This document shows, one piece after another, positions 20,676 through 28,895 of a DNA stretch of 64,000 bases (within the stretch, counting starts at the first letter, position 1; each line of letters starts with the position of its first letter). Below the pieces are notes generated by a model that was given only the letters and a program-made list of their open reading frames with translations, ran no database searches and was not told the origin of the DNA. Made by a program: the position numbers and the translations under genes. The stretch spans positions 2,204,001-2,268,000 of the forward strand of contig NZ_VCBX02000001.1 of NCBI RefSeq assembly GCF_005938745.2, in the 5' to 3' direction. The DNA is from Rhodococcus sp. KBS0724 (GTDB taxonomy: Bacteria; Actinomycetota; Actinomycetes; Mycobacteriales; Mycobacteriaceae).

Positions 20676-20694
20676 GGGGCTTGCGGCAAGGCCG
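20676..20694 (+). promoter_or_regulatory. Rifamycin-associated element (RAE)
   Basis: GGGGCTTGCGGCAAGGCC (20676-20693) matches the actinomycete RAE consensus, a short inverted repeat found upstream of rifamycin-inactivating genes and helR and needed for rifamycin induction. Here it sits 58 bases before the helR ATG. The TTGCGG inside it could serve as a -35, with CAGAAT (20706-20711) as a -10 at 19-base spacing; that reading is tentative. Confidence 0.8.
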
Positions 20695-20711
20695 GGGTAG
20701 TGCCGCAGAAT

Positions 20712-20751
20712 GGCTCTTCCGGTCCCTCGTACACAGGGGATCGGAAGAGCC
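20712..20751 (+). promoter_or_regulatory. 16-bp hairpin between the RAE and the helR start
   Basis: GGCTCTTCCG (20712-20721) and CGGAAGAGCC (20742-20751) pair perfectly. Six further pairs, two of them G-U, extend the stem to 16 bp with an 8-base loop. It directly abuts the ATG at 20752. It may act as an attenuator, translational block or operator for helR. Confidence 0.65.
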
Positions 20752-22935
20752 ATGGAAGTGGAGGGGCACGTGCCAACTCGAGGGTACGAAGACGAACTGA
20801 GCGCCGAGCAGGGTTACGTGGCGGGGCTTTACGCGCGGCTCGATGCCGAGCGTGCGCGAGTGAAGGGCAGGTACACCGCGGCATTGCGGGGAGACGGCGG
20901 AAACCTCCTGCAACGCGACGACGAGGTACGCGCGCTTGCCACCGAGGCAAAGCGGCTCGATGTGGCCGACAACGGGCTGTGTTTCGGACGGTTGGACAGC
21001 CTCGACGGTGAACACACCTACATCGGTCGCATCGGTCTTCTGGACTCAGGCAACGAGTACGAACCGGTGCTACTCGATTGGCGGGCGCCGGCGTCGCGTC
21101 CGTTCTACGTCGCCACTGCGGCTCATCCGGAGAACATGCGTCGACGCCGCCAGTTTCACACGCGTGGGCGTCGTGTGGTCGATTTCACGGACGAGGTACT
21201 CGGTCGGCCGGGTGGCGCCGAACGCGGCGACGCGGCCTTGCTCGCGGCGGTCAATGCCCCGCGCGGCAACGGAATGCGTGACATCGTGGCAACGATCCAA
21301 GCCGAGCAGGACGACATCGTCCGGCTCGAGCACTCCGGGGTTGTGGTGATCGAGGGCGGTCCGGGAACCGGGAAGACTGTGGTGGCGCTGCACCGCGTCG
21401 CGTATCTTCTCTACACCCAGCGGGAGCGGATGGAACGCCACGGTGTGCTGGTGGTCGGGCCCAACCCGGCGTTCCTGACGCACATCGGCCGGGTGCTGCC
21501 GTCGCTGGGCGAATCCGATGTGGTGTTCATGACAACGGGTGATCTTGTGCCCGGTTTGAGCGTCACCGCCGAGGACGCTCCGGAAGTCGCCCGAATCAAA
21601 GGTTCCCTGAAGTTCCTGAACGTGCTCGCGGCGGCTGTTGCCGACCGGCAACAACTGCCCGCAGAACCTGTGCTGATCGAATTGGCGGACGCGACGGTAC
21701 GGATCGACGCCGAGACCGCGCAGTGGGCCAGGGAAGAGGCACGCGCCAGTGGTCACGCGCACAACGACGCCCGGGCAGTGTTCACCGAGATACTCACGTG
21801 GGCACTCACCGAGCGCGCGATAGCCCGGATCGGCCGGGGCTGGTTGAGCAGGTCGGACCGCGACGCGTGGGAGCAACTGCGGCAGGACCTGATCGAGGAG
21901 CTGACGGAACATGCCGGGTTCGTCGCTGCGCTGGACGAATTGTGGCCGATCCTGACGCCGGAAACGCTTCTGGCAGAGCTGTATACGTCAGCTCCGCGGC
22001 TGCGAGCGGCGGGCGGCGACGAGGTGCTGCTGCGCGTGGACGGTGACGCGTGGACGGTGTCTGACGTGCCGTTGCTCGACGAACTCGTCGACCTGTTGGG
22101 CCGGGACAAACCCGTCGATCAGTCGGCGGAGCAGGAACGTAGGGAAGAAGCCGCCTACGCGGCCGGCGTGCTGGACATGATGATCAGCCGCGAGGACCTG
22201 ATGGACGACGAGGATCACCTGCTCGCTCAGGACATGTTGTACGCCGAGGATCTGGCCGACCGCTTTGTCGAGCTCGACACTCGGGATCTGGCCGAACGTG
22301 CTGCCGCTGACCGGGATTGGACGTACCGGCACGTTGTGGTCGACGAAGCTCAGGAACTGTCCGAAATGGATTGGCGGGTGTTGATGCGGCGTTGCCCTGA
22401 CCGATCCTTCACGGTGGTGGGGGATCTCGCTCAACGACGGTCGGCGGCGGGTGCGATCACGTGGGGCGCGATGATGGAACCGTACGTGCCGGGGCGCTGG
22501 GTCTACCGACCGTTGTCGGTGAACTACCGAACTCCCGCGGAGATCATGAGCGTCGCCGCAGCTGTTCTCGCGGAGTTTGCGCCGTCGGTTTCGCCGCCGG
22601 AGTCTGTCCGATCGTGTGGCGTCGCGCCGTGGTCAAAGCGAGTCGAGGGCGGCGAACTGCATTCTGCCATAGAGGAATTCGTACACGAAGAAGCCGGCCG
22701 TGAGGGAACCAGTGTTGTCATCGGTCCACCCGGTGTTCCTGGCACGGTGCCGGCGTCGGAGACAAAAGGCTTGGAATTCGACGCCGTTCTGGTCGTGGAA
22801 CCGGAACGGATCCTCGCGCAGGGCCCTCGGGGCGCGGCCGACCTGTATGTAGCCCTGACCCGAGCCACCCAACGCCTCGGCGTCCTGCATCAGGGCCCCT
22901 TGCCGCAGGCCCTGGCCGGACTTGGCGAAGTCTGA
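20752..22935 (+). CDS. helR: HelD/HelR-type RNA polymerase recycling ATPase
   Basis: A 727-residue UvrD-like ATPase of the HelD/HelR family. The N-terminal coiled-coil arm (LSAEQGYVAGLYARLDAERARV) is followed by the conserved block GRIGLLDSGNEYEPVLLDWR. Walker A GGPGTGKT is at about 202-209. Later come VVVDEAQELSEMDW, the NYRTPAEIM helicase segment, ETKGLEFDAVLVVEP and YVALTRATQRL. HelR in Streptomyces removes rifamycin-bound RNA polymerase from DNA and gives tolerance; the upstream RAE supports that role here. ATG 20752 is preferred over ATG 20710, which would put coding sequence through the hairpin. GTG 20770, behind GGAGGGG, is an alternative. It converges with the dehydrogenase gene with only four bases between. 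Confidence 0.88.
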   Translation: MEVEGHVPTRGYEDELSAEQGYVAGLYARLDAERARVKGRYTAALRGDGGNLLQRDDEVRALATEAKRLDVADNGLCFGRLDSLDGEHTYIGRIGLLDSGNEYEPVLLDWRAPASRPFYVATAAHPENMRRRRQFHTRGRRVVDFTDEVLGRPGGAERGDAALLAAVNAPRGNGMRDIVATIQAEQDDIVRLEHSGVVVIEGGPGTGKTVVALHRVAYLLYTQRERMERHGVLVVGPNPAFLTHIGRVLPSLGESDVVFMTTGDLVPGLSVTAEDAPEVARIKGSLKFLNVLAAAVADRQQLPAEPVLIELADATVRIDAETAQWAREEARASGHAHNDARAVFTEILTWALTERAIARIGRGWLSRSDRDAWEQLRQDLIEELTEHAGFVAALDELWPILTPETLLAELYTSAPRLRAAGGDEVLLRVDGDAWTVSDVPLLDELVDLLGRDKPVDQSAEQERREEAAYAAGVLDMMISREDLMDDEDHLLAQDMLYAEDLADRFVELDTRDLAERAAADRDWTYRHVVVDEAQELSEMDWRVLMRRCPDRSFTVVGDLAQRRSAAGAITWGAMMEPYVPGRWVYRPLSVNYRTPAEIMSVAAAVLAEFAPSVSPPESVRSCGVAPWSKRVEGGELHSAIEEFVHEEAGREGTSVVIGPPGVPGTVPASETKGLEFDAVLVVEPERILAQGPRGAADLYVALTRATQRLGVLHQGPLPQALAGLGEV

Positions 22936-22939
22936 GGGG

Positions 22940-23872
22940 TCAGTAGCCCGCGATCGGATCGACGAGTGCGGCGAGTGTCTCTCCGTTGGCAAACCGCGTC
23001 ACGTTCTTGGACACGTGATCGGCGAAGGCGGCCGGTCGCACTCCCGGCGGATTGGAATCGTGGGGAGTGATGATGGCATTGGTCAGATCCCACAGCGGGT
23101 GGCCGTCTGGTAGCGGTTCGGGATCGGTGACGTCGAGTCCGGCGCCACCGATCCGTTCGGTCGCGATTGCGTCCACCAGCGCGTCGGTATCCAGCAGGGA
23201 TCCGCGAGCGACATTGATCACCCAGGAATGCGGCTTCATCGCGGCGAGTTGCGCCGCTCCGACGAGGTGGCGTGTTGCGGGCGTTGCCGGGGCCGCGATG
23301 ACGAAGTGATCTGCGCGAGAGAAGATCTCGTTCATGCGCATTGCGGGGTATGTAGCCACCGCGCCGGGCACAGGACTGCCACTGCGATTGACTGCGATGC
23401 TGTCTGCCCCCTGTGCGGCCAGCATCGGAATCAACGCACGGCCGATCCCGCCGGCACCGATGATCCCCACCGTGGAACCTCGCAGCGTGCCGACTTTCGG
23501 GAAGAACTCGAACTGACGCCACGTCTTTGCCTCGATGTGGGCGGGCAGATGCCTGACGCCGGCCAAGAGCAACATCAGGGCGTGCTCTGCTACCGACGAA
23601 GAGAACGCGCCCGCAGCCGACGTCCACGTGATGTAGGTGTCCTTCGGAATCACCCCAGTCTCGAACCAATCCTCGATCCCGGCGGACGGAAGCTGCACCC
23701 ACCGGACCGACGGCGGCAACTCCGTCGGAAACGAATCCGGTGATCCGGCCCAGATCAGAGCGTCGGCAGACTCGAGCGGACTGATCAATCCGCCGCCCCG
23801 AAGCACTGCACTGTCGAGCAGTGCATCGGGGGCCGGACCGATCGCTACACGTGGTGAGGTGTCAGTCGTCAT
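22940..23872 (-). CDS. D-isomer specific 2-hydroxyacid dehydrogenase
   Basis: 310 residues. The NAD(P)-binding motif is VGIIGAGGIGRAL near 137. Catalytic residues read as Arg in INVARGSLLD, Glu in DVTDPEPLPDGHPLW and His in TPHDSN, the standard triad of the family. It would reduce a 2-keto acid or oxidise a D-2-hydroxyacid. It starts nine bases after the ectC stop on the same strand, so it looks like the fourth gene of the ectoine operon. A direct role in ectoine metabolism is not established. Confidence 0.88.
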   Translation of the reverse strand: MTTDTSPRVAIGPAPDALLDSAVLRGGGLISPLESADALIWAGSPDSFPTELPPSVRWVQLPSAGIEDWFETGVIPKDTYITWTSAAGAFSSSVAEHALMLLLAGVRHLPAHIEAKTWRQFEFFPKVGTLRGSTVGIIGAGGIGRALIPMLAAQGADSIAVNRSGSPVPGAVATYPAMRMNEIFSRADHFVIAAPATPATRHLVGAAQLAAMKPHSWVINVARGSLLDTDALVDAIATERIGGAGLDVTDPEPLPDGHPLWDLTNAIITPHDSNPPGVRPAAFADHVSKNVTRFANGETLAALVDPIAGY

Positions 23873-23881
23873 GGCTTGACG

Positions 23882-24280
23882 CTACGCGGGCACCTCGACG
23901 AGTGGGTAGATTCCGTTCTCGTCATGTACCTCACGCCCGGTGACCGGAGGATTGAACACGCACAGCATCCGCATCTCGGTGTCAGGTTCGACGCGGTGAC
24001 GCTCGTGCCCGTTGAGCAGGTACATCGATCCGGGTGCGAGATCGTATTCCGTGTTGTTGTCCAGGTCGATCAGCTTTCCGGTGCCTTCGACGAGCCAGAC
24101 GGCCTCGACATGGTTGGCGTAGTGGAAGGTGTTGACCGATCCGGCCTTGATGGTGGTTTCGTGGAACGAGAATCCGACGCGGTCGCCGCCCAGGACGATG
24201 CGCTTGCTGCGCCAGTTGCCGTCCTCGCTGGTGATGTCGCGGTCGGTGTCGGTGATCTCGGTGGTGGTGCGCACGATCAT
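23882..24280 (-). CDS. ectC: L-ectoine synthase
   Basis: 132 residues of the cupin-type EctC family. It starts MIVRTTTEITDTDRDI and has the hallmark SFHETTI, HYANHVEAVWLVEGTG and YLLNGHERHRV segments that build the metal and substrate site. It cyclises N-gamma-acetyl-diaminobutyrate to ectoine, the osmoprotectant. GGAAC lies just upstream of the ATG. The gene follows ectB after 16 bases. No ectoine hydroxylase (ectD) is seen nearby. Confidence 0.96.
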   Translation of the reverse strand: MIVRTTTEITDTDRDITSEDGNWRSKRIVLGGDRVGFSFHETTIKAGSVNTFHYANHVEAVWLVEGTGKLIDLDNNTEYDLAPGSMYLLNGHERHRVEPDTEMRMLCVFNPPVTGREVHDENGIYPLVEVPA

Positions 24281-24296
24281 GGGGGAGTTCCTTTCT

Positions 24297-25559
24297 CTAG
24301 CTGCATACCTTGACGGTCGCTTCGGCCAGAATCGACAGGCCGTGTTCGATCTCGTCGTCGGTAATCGTCAGCGCCGGAAGCAATTTCACTACCTGGTCGG
24401 ACGGGCCGGAGGTTTCCGCCAGCAATCCCTCGTCGAATGCCAGTTGGCAGACCTTGCCGGCCCGCTCGGGCTGCTCGAAGACGAGTCCCTGAACCAGGCC
24501 CCGGCCTCGGGTCGAGACCTCGCCGGGGAACTGATCGGCGAGATTGGCGAAGCATTCGCTGATCCGCGCGCCCTTCTTCAGGGTGCTCTTGGTGAGTGCG
24601 TCGTCCGACCAGTAGTGATCGAGTGCAACCTTCGACGTCACGAAGGCCGGGTTGTTGCCGCGGAACGTTCCGTTGTGCTCGCCTGGGCCCCACACGTCGA
24701 GTTCGCGTTTGAACAGGGTCAGTGCCATCGGCATGCCGTAGCCGCCGATCGACTTCGACAGGGTGACGATATCCGGAACGATGCCTGCCTCTTCGAAGGA
24801 GAAGAACGGACCCGTACGGCCACAACCCATTTGGACATCGTCGACGATCAGGAGGATTTCGCGATCGGAGCACAGTGTTGCGAGCGCCCGAAGCCATTCG
24901 GGGCGAGCGACATTCACGCCGCCTTCGCCCTGGACAGTTTCGACGATGACTGCGGCGGGACGGTTGATTCCGCTACCCGAATCGTCGAGGACGCGGGAGA
25001 ACCACTGGAAGTCCTCGGTGACGCCGTCGAAGTAGTTGTCGAACGGCATCGGCGTCGAATGCACGAGGGGGATGCCGGCGCCGGCGCGCTTCATCGAGTT
25101 ACCGGTGACGGACAACGCACCAAGAGTCATACCGTGGAAAGCGTTGGTGAAGTTGATAATCGCTTCGCGGCCGGTGACCTTGCGGGCCAGTTTGAGTGCA
25201 GCTTCGACGGTGTTCGAGCCGGTCGGGCCGGGGAACTGGACTTTGTAGTCCAAGCCGCGGGGTTCGAGGATGGTGCGCTGAAAGGTCTCGAGGAACTCGC
25301 GTTTGGCCACTGTGGACATGTCGAGGCCGTGCGTGATGCCGTCGCTCAAGATGTAGTCGACCAGCGCGGATTTGAGCACCGGATTGTTGTGGCCGTAATT
25401 GAGTGCGCCGGCGCCGGCGAAGAAATCGAGGTAATCGCGGCCGTTCTCGTCGCGGATCCAGGATCCGGATGCACTGCTGAACACTGCGGGCCAATCACGG
25501 CAATAGCTGCGAACCTCGGATTCGAGGGTTTCGAAAATGCTTGCTTCTACGGTATTCAT
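24297..25559 (-). CDS. ectB: Diaminobutyrate--2-oxoglutarate aminotransferase
   Basis: A 420-residue class III PLP aminotransferase of EctB type. It has FFAGAGALNYGHNNP, GPTGSNTVEAALK, AFHGMTLG, the acidic DDVQMGCGRTGPF block and the PLP lysine in VTLSKSIGG. It makes L-2,4-diaminobutyrate from aspartate semialdehyde with glutamate as amino donor, the first committed ectoine step. It lies between ectA and ectC on the same strand, 48 bases after ectA. Confidence 0.96.
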   Translation of the reverse strand: MNTVEASIFETLESEVRSYCRDWPAVFSSASGSWIRDENGRDYLDFFAGAGALNYGHNNPVLKSALVDYILSDGITHGLDMSTVAKREFLETFQRTILEPRGLDYKVQFPGPTGSNTVEAALKLARKVTGREAIINFTNAFHGMTLGALSVTGNSMKRAGAGIPLVHSTPMPFDNYFDGVTEDFQWFSRVLDDSGSGINRPAAVIVETVQGEGGVNVARPEWLRALATLCSDREILLIVDDVQMGCGRTGPFFSFEEAGIVPDIVTLSKSIGGYGMPMALTLFKRELDVWGPGEHNGTFRGNNPAFVTSKVALDHYWSDDALTKSTLKKGARISECFANLADQFPGEVSTRGRGLVQGLVFEQPERAGKVCQLAFDEGLLAETSGPSDQVVKLLPALTITDDEIEHGLSILAEATVKVCS

Positions 25560-25607
25560 ATCTTCTTTGTTCCTCCGGGGCAGGTTGTATACCAGCGCGG
25601 AAGCGCG

Positions 25608-26123
25608 CTAGTTGCCGATTCGGTAGAGATCTTCGGCTTCGTGTCCATCGGGAAAGTTGTTGGGCGAGAACAGGCTCTGCCTACTGATCGGCACATCGCG
25701 CCGTCGGGCAAGCGCAGTGAAGAGTGCGATCGAAGCCTCGTTGTCGGGGCTGATCGTCGTCTCCAGGTGCGTAACACCCAGTGGTGCAGTGCGATCCATC
25801 AATGAACTCAGCATGCGGCCGGCAATTGCCTTGCCGCGCTGGTCTTCGTCGACGGCCACCTGCCATACGAACAGGGTTTCCTGCTCGCTGGGGCGGGTGT
25901 AGCCGGAAACGAATCCGACCACACGTCCGTCTACTTCCGCAACGATGGACGTTGCACTGAAATCCCTGCACCACAACAGGTATGCATAACTCGAATTAAG
26001 GTCGAGCACACTTGAATCGCGTGCGATCTGCCAGAGCCGGACTCCGTCATCGATCTGTGGGCTTCGTAACAACACCGCGTCCGGCGCGGTGGTCGGGATA
26101 GCTCTCGTATCAACTGGCTTCAT
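25608..26123 (-). CDS. ectA: Diaminobutyrate acetyltransferase
   Basis: A 171-residue GNAT enzyme of the EctA family. It has LDLNSSYAYLLWCRDFS, GFVSGYTRPSEQ, the WQVAVDEDQRGKAIAGRML acetyl-CoA block and LETTISPDNEAS. It acetylates diaminobutyrate at the gamma position. It is the first gene of the ectABC unit. A perfect CRP/GlxR-type site and a hairpin lie in the 140 bases between it and recQ. Confidence 0.96.
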   Translation of the reverse strand: MKPVDTRAIPTTAPDAVLLRSPQIDDGVRLWQIARDSSVLDLNSSYAYLLWCRDFSATSIVAEVDGRVVGFVSGYTRPSEQETLFVWQVAVDEDQRGKAIAGRMLSSLMDRTAPLGVTHLETTISPDNEASIALFTALARRRDVPISRQSLFSPNNFPDGHEAEDLYRIGN

Positions 26124-26177
26124 CGGTCATCTGAACCTAACAAGCATCGACACAGAAGTCATGCAGATGTCCGTTTA

Positions 26178-26203
26178 GGGCCGTGTAGAAGCGGGTACGG
26201 CCC
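26178..26203 (-). promoter_or_regulatory. Hairpin in the ectA upstream region
   Basis: GGGCCGT and ACGGCCC pair around a 12-base loop, 55 bases upstream of the ectA ATG. It may form in the ect mRNA leader. Confidence 0.4.
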
Positions 26204-26218
26204 AGGTGAGGCCATAGA

Positions 26219-26234
26219 TGTGACGGTCCTCACA
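26219..26234 (-). promoter_or_regulatory. CRP/GlxR-type binding site upstream of ectABC
   Basis: TGTGA-CGGTCC-TCACA is a perfect match to the CRP/GlxR consensus TGTGA-N6-TCACA used by actinobacterial cAMP receptor proteins. It is about 96-111 bases upstream of ectA, a position suited to control of the ect promoter. The recQ gene upstream ends at 26264. Confidence 0.65.
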
Positions 26235-26263
26235 TTATGTAACTTTTGGTGTTGCCCGAGCGA

Positions 26264-28363
26264 CTATTTGGGGCTTGCGAGCGCCAGCGGCAGTATCGAA
26301 TGTGCACCGGCTTGACGCAATGCGCGGGCAGCCATCGTGAAAGTCCAACCGGTATCGGCAATTGCGTCGACCAGGAGTATCGGGCCACTGTGTGCACTCA
26401 TATCCGGGACATCCCAGGCGTCGACCAATCCGGACACGCGATAGGCGGAGTTTGCCGCCGAGACAGGCGGGTGCTCGGGACGTAGATGCAGCACTCCCAG
26501 ATCTGTGAGTCGCCCCACTTGAGCCAACTTTGCGGCGAGGCTGCTGACAAGCAGTGGGTGAGTGGTGGATTCGAGTGCCATCACGCCAGTTGGTCGCTCG
26601 GCCCAATCCCAGGCCGCCAGCACACTGATGCAGGCGCTGACCACGGCGTCCGGCACTTCGGCATCGGGGCCGTCGAGCAGCGCGCGGAGGCGCTGGCCCC
26701 AGCCCAGATCCGACAGGCGACCGAGGATGCGTCCGGATTCGGCGCCTTCCTTGATCTTTCCCGAAAGGTTGACTCCCAGCTTGCTCAGTCCGGTCGGCCA
26801 CATCTTGCGAGGTTCGAGGTCGAAACCGGGCCGCTGCAGGCGCTCCCGAGTCTGGTCGAGCGCTGCGCTGTCAACGGTAGTGTCGTAACGCTGACCGGTG
26901 CAGTTGTCGCAGCGTCCGCACTGCGAGTTATCCGGAGTGAGTCCGGGATCATCGAGTTGTTCACGGAGAAAAGTCATTCGACAGGTGGTGATGCTCTGGT
27001 ACTCGACCATAGCGGCCTGCTCGGCCTGGCGGGCTTCGTCGAGACGGCCGTAGCGTTCGGCGTCGTAGACCCACGGTTCGCCTGTGCTGATCCAGCCGCC
27101 CTTGACGCGTTTGACGGCGCCGTCGACGTCGAGCACTTTGAGCACCATCTCCAGGCGCGTGCGATTCAGCTCGACCAGGGGTTCCAATGCCGGTGTCGAT
27201 GTGGCCTTTTCGGTGTCCAGGTGCTCGATCACGCTGCGTACCAGGTGCTCGCGAGGGAAGGCAACCGACGCGAAGTAGCTCCAGATCTGCTTGTCTTCGG
27301 CGCCGGGAAGCAGGATGACGTCGGCGCGATCGGTGGAACGGCCGGCGCGGCCGACTTGCTGGTAGTACGAGATCGGCGACGACGGTGCGCCGAGATGGAT
27401 CACGAACCCGAGATCGGGCTTGTCGAAACCCATTCCGAGAGCCGACGTTGCAACCAGGGCTTTGACGCGGTTACCCAGCAAGTCCTGTTCCAGGGATTCG
27501 CGCTCGGTGGGGTCGGTCTGGCCGGTGTAGGCGGCGACGGTATGCCCGCGCTCGGACAGCAGGCTCGCCAGATCGCGAGCAGCTGAGACGGTGAGGGTGT
27601 AGATGATGCCGGAACCCGGCAAGGTGTCGAGCATCTGCGCGAGCCAGGCTGCACGTGCCGTCGCCTCGGGAATGTGTACGACGGAAAGGTGCAGCGATTC
27701 TCGCTCCAGCCCGCCGCGCAGAATCAGTGTTTCCTCGCCGCCCACCCCGAGTTGTGCCGAGACGTCGGCCACCACGCGGTCGTTAGCAGTAGCCGTGGTC
27801 GCGAGGACGGGAATACCGTCGCCGAGTTCGGCGATCAAGGTGCGTATGCGTCGGTAATCCGGACGGAAGTCGTGACCCCAGTCGGACACGCAGTGCGCCT
27901 CGTCCACCACAACGAGGCCGGCATCGGCCGCCAGTGACGGCAGCACCTGGTCCCGGAAGTCGGGGTTGTTGAGACGCTCGGGGCTGACCAACAGAACGTC
28001 GAGATCGTTGGCCGCCACTCGGGCGTGGATGTCGTCCCACTCGGTGACGTTGCCGGAATTGATGGTGGCGGCTCGCACCCCCGCTCGCTCGGCTGAGGCA
28101 ACCTGGTTGCGCATGAGGGCCAACAGCGGGGAGACGATAACCGTCGGACCGTGACCGGACGCGCGGAGCAACTTCGCCGAGATGAAGTAGACCGCAGACT
28201 TGCCCCACCCGGTGCGCTGCACGACCAGCGCACGCTTGCGCTGCACCACCAGAGCCTCGATAGCCGTCCACTGGTCCTCACGCAGGCTGGCGTCTGGCCC
28301 GGCAAGTTCACGGAGCAGACGCTCGGCTTCGTCGCGCAGTACGGGTGCAGTGGTGGCGGTCAT
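26264..28363 (-). CDS. RecQ-family ATP-dependent DNA helicase with C-terminal phosphoribosyltransferase-like domain
   Basis: About 699 residues. The DEAH helicase core has QRTGWGKSAVYF (Walker A), VSPLLALMRNQ, VVVDEAHCVSDWGHDFRPDY and TATAND. The second RecA lobe has LVATSALGMGFDKPDLGFV and YYQQVGRAGR. Zinc-type cysteines follow in TTCRM and QCGRCDNC. The last 60 residues or so carry GPILLVDAIADTGWTFTMA, a type I PRTase PRPP-loop-like motif, where standard RecQ has an HRDC domain. It unwinds DNA in repair or recombination; what the PRTase-like tail does is unknown. ATG 28363 is chosen; ATGs 28372 and 28387 are alternatives. Confidence 0.9.
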   Translation of the reverse strand: MTATTAPVLRDEAERLLRELAGPDASLREDQWTAIEALVVQRKRALVVQRTGWGKSAVYFISAKLLRASGHGPTVIVSPLLALMRNQVASAERAGVRAATINSGNVTEWDDIHARVAANDLDVLLVSPERLNNPDFRDQVLPSLAADAGLVVVDEAHCVSDWGHDFRPDYRRIRTLIAELGDGIPVLATTATANDRVVADVSAQLGVGGEETLILRGGLERESLHLSVVHIPEATARAAWLAQMLDTLPGSGIIYTLTVSAARDLASLLSERGHTVAAYTGQTDPTERESLEQDLLGNRVKALVATSALGMGFDKPDLGFVIHLGAPSSPISYYQQVGRAGRSTDRADVILLPGAEDKQIWSYFASVAFPREHLVRSVIEHLDTEKATSTPALEPLVELNRTRLEMVLKVLDVDGAVKRVKGGWISTGEPWVYDAERYGRLDEARQAEQAAMVEYQSITTCRMTFLREQLDDPGLTPDNSQCGRCDNCTGQRYDTTVDSAALDQTRERLQRPGFDLEPRKMWPTGLSKLGVNLSGKIKEGAESGRILGRLSDLGWGQRLRALLDGPDAEVPDAVVSACISVLAAWDWAERPTGVMALESTTHPLLVSSLAAKLAQVGRLTDLGVLHLRPEHPPVSAANSAYRVSGLVDAWDVPDMSAHSGPILLVDAIADTGWTFTMAARALRQAGAHSILPLALASPK

Positions 28364-28402
28364 GTCCTCCATGGTGCAGGACGGCACCGACAGGCGGGTG
28401 TT

Positions 28403-28879
28403 TCAGGCCTTCGCGATCGGCTGCTGAAGTTCGGTCACCCAACCGTCGACGTCATCCGTGAACACCAAGGTCACCTCGCGGCTCGGCCCCGCAGCGCGGT
28501 ATCCACCCTGCTCGATCCACTGGGCAAGTGCCTGGTAGGCGGGTAGGCAGTTGTCCATCGACCCCGTGTGCAGAAGCGTCGCCATCCGGTGTTCGGCTGG
28601 GAGATCGGTCACGGTGAAGTCGTATTCGTCACTGAGGTCCGTCTCCACCGGCAAAGCGGCATGGACGACGGTGTTCTTGTCGTCGCCCGCATCGTCGTAG
28701 TACGCAATCGCGGGGCCCGTCGGAACCAGACCGGCGCGTTCGAGTTCGGCGCCGAGTCGGTCGTAGAGTCCCCGGACTACCGGGCCGATCGACGACGGGT
28801 CCATGGACGTGGCGGTGCCGGTCAACTCGGCGACCCGGACAGCAGGCACGGACTTCACGACAACTTCGTAGTCGGTCAT
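28403..28879 (-). CDS. GyrI-like small-molecule-binding domain protein
   Basis: 158 residues with the SHS2/GyrI-like (AraC effector-binding) pattern: an N-terminal VVVKSVPAVRVAELTGT strand, a central GPAIAYYDD, and a C-terminal YQALAQWIEQGGYRAAGP helix. No DNA-binding domain is present. Such stand-alone proteins bind or hydrolyse small hydrophobic or cationic compounds. ATG 28879 follows GAGGGAAAA. It begins 16 bases after ribokinase on the same strand, so it is probably the last gene of the MFS-ribokinase unit. Confidence 0.82.
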   Translation of the reverse strand: MTDYEVVVKSVPAVRVAELTGTATSMDPSSIGPVVRGLYDRLGAELERAGLVPTGPAIAYYDDAGDDKNTVVHAALPVETDLSDEYDFTVTDLPAEHRMATLLHTGSMDNCLPAYQALAQWIEQGGYRAAGPSREVTLVFTDDVDGWVTELQQPIAKA

Positions 28880-28895
28880 TTTTCCCTCATCCTTC

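Noticed and set aside
20710..20751. helR start at ATG 20710
   Set aside because: It would code through the 16-bp hairpin and overlap the likely -10. ATG 20752, just after the stem, fits better.
20602..21015. N-terminal extension of the sirtuin on the minus strand
   Set aside because: The open frame continues upstream, but it runs through the divergent helR control region and into helR, and has no sirtuin-like sequence.
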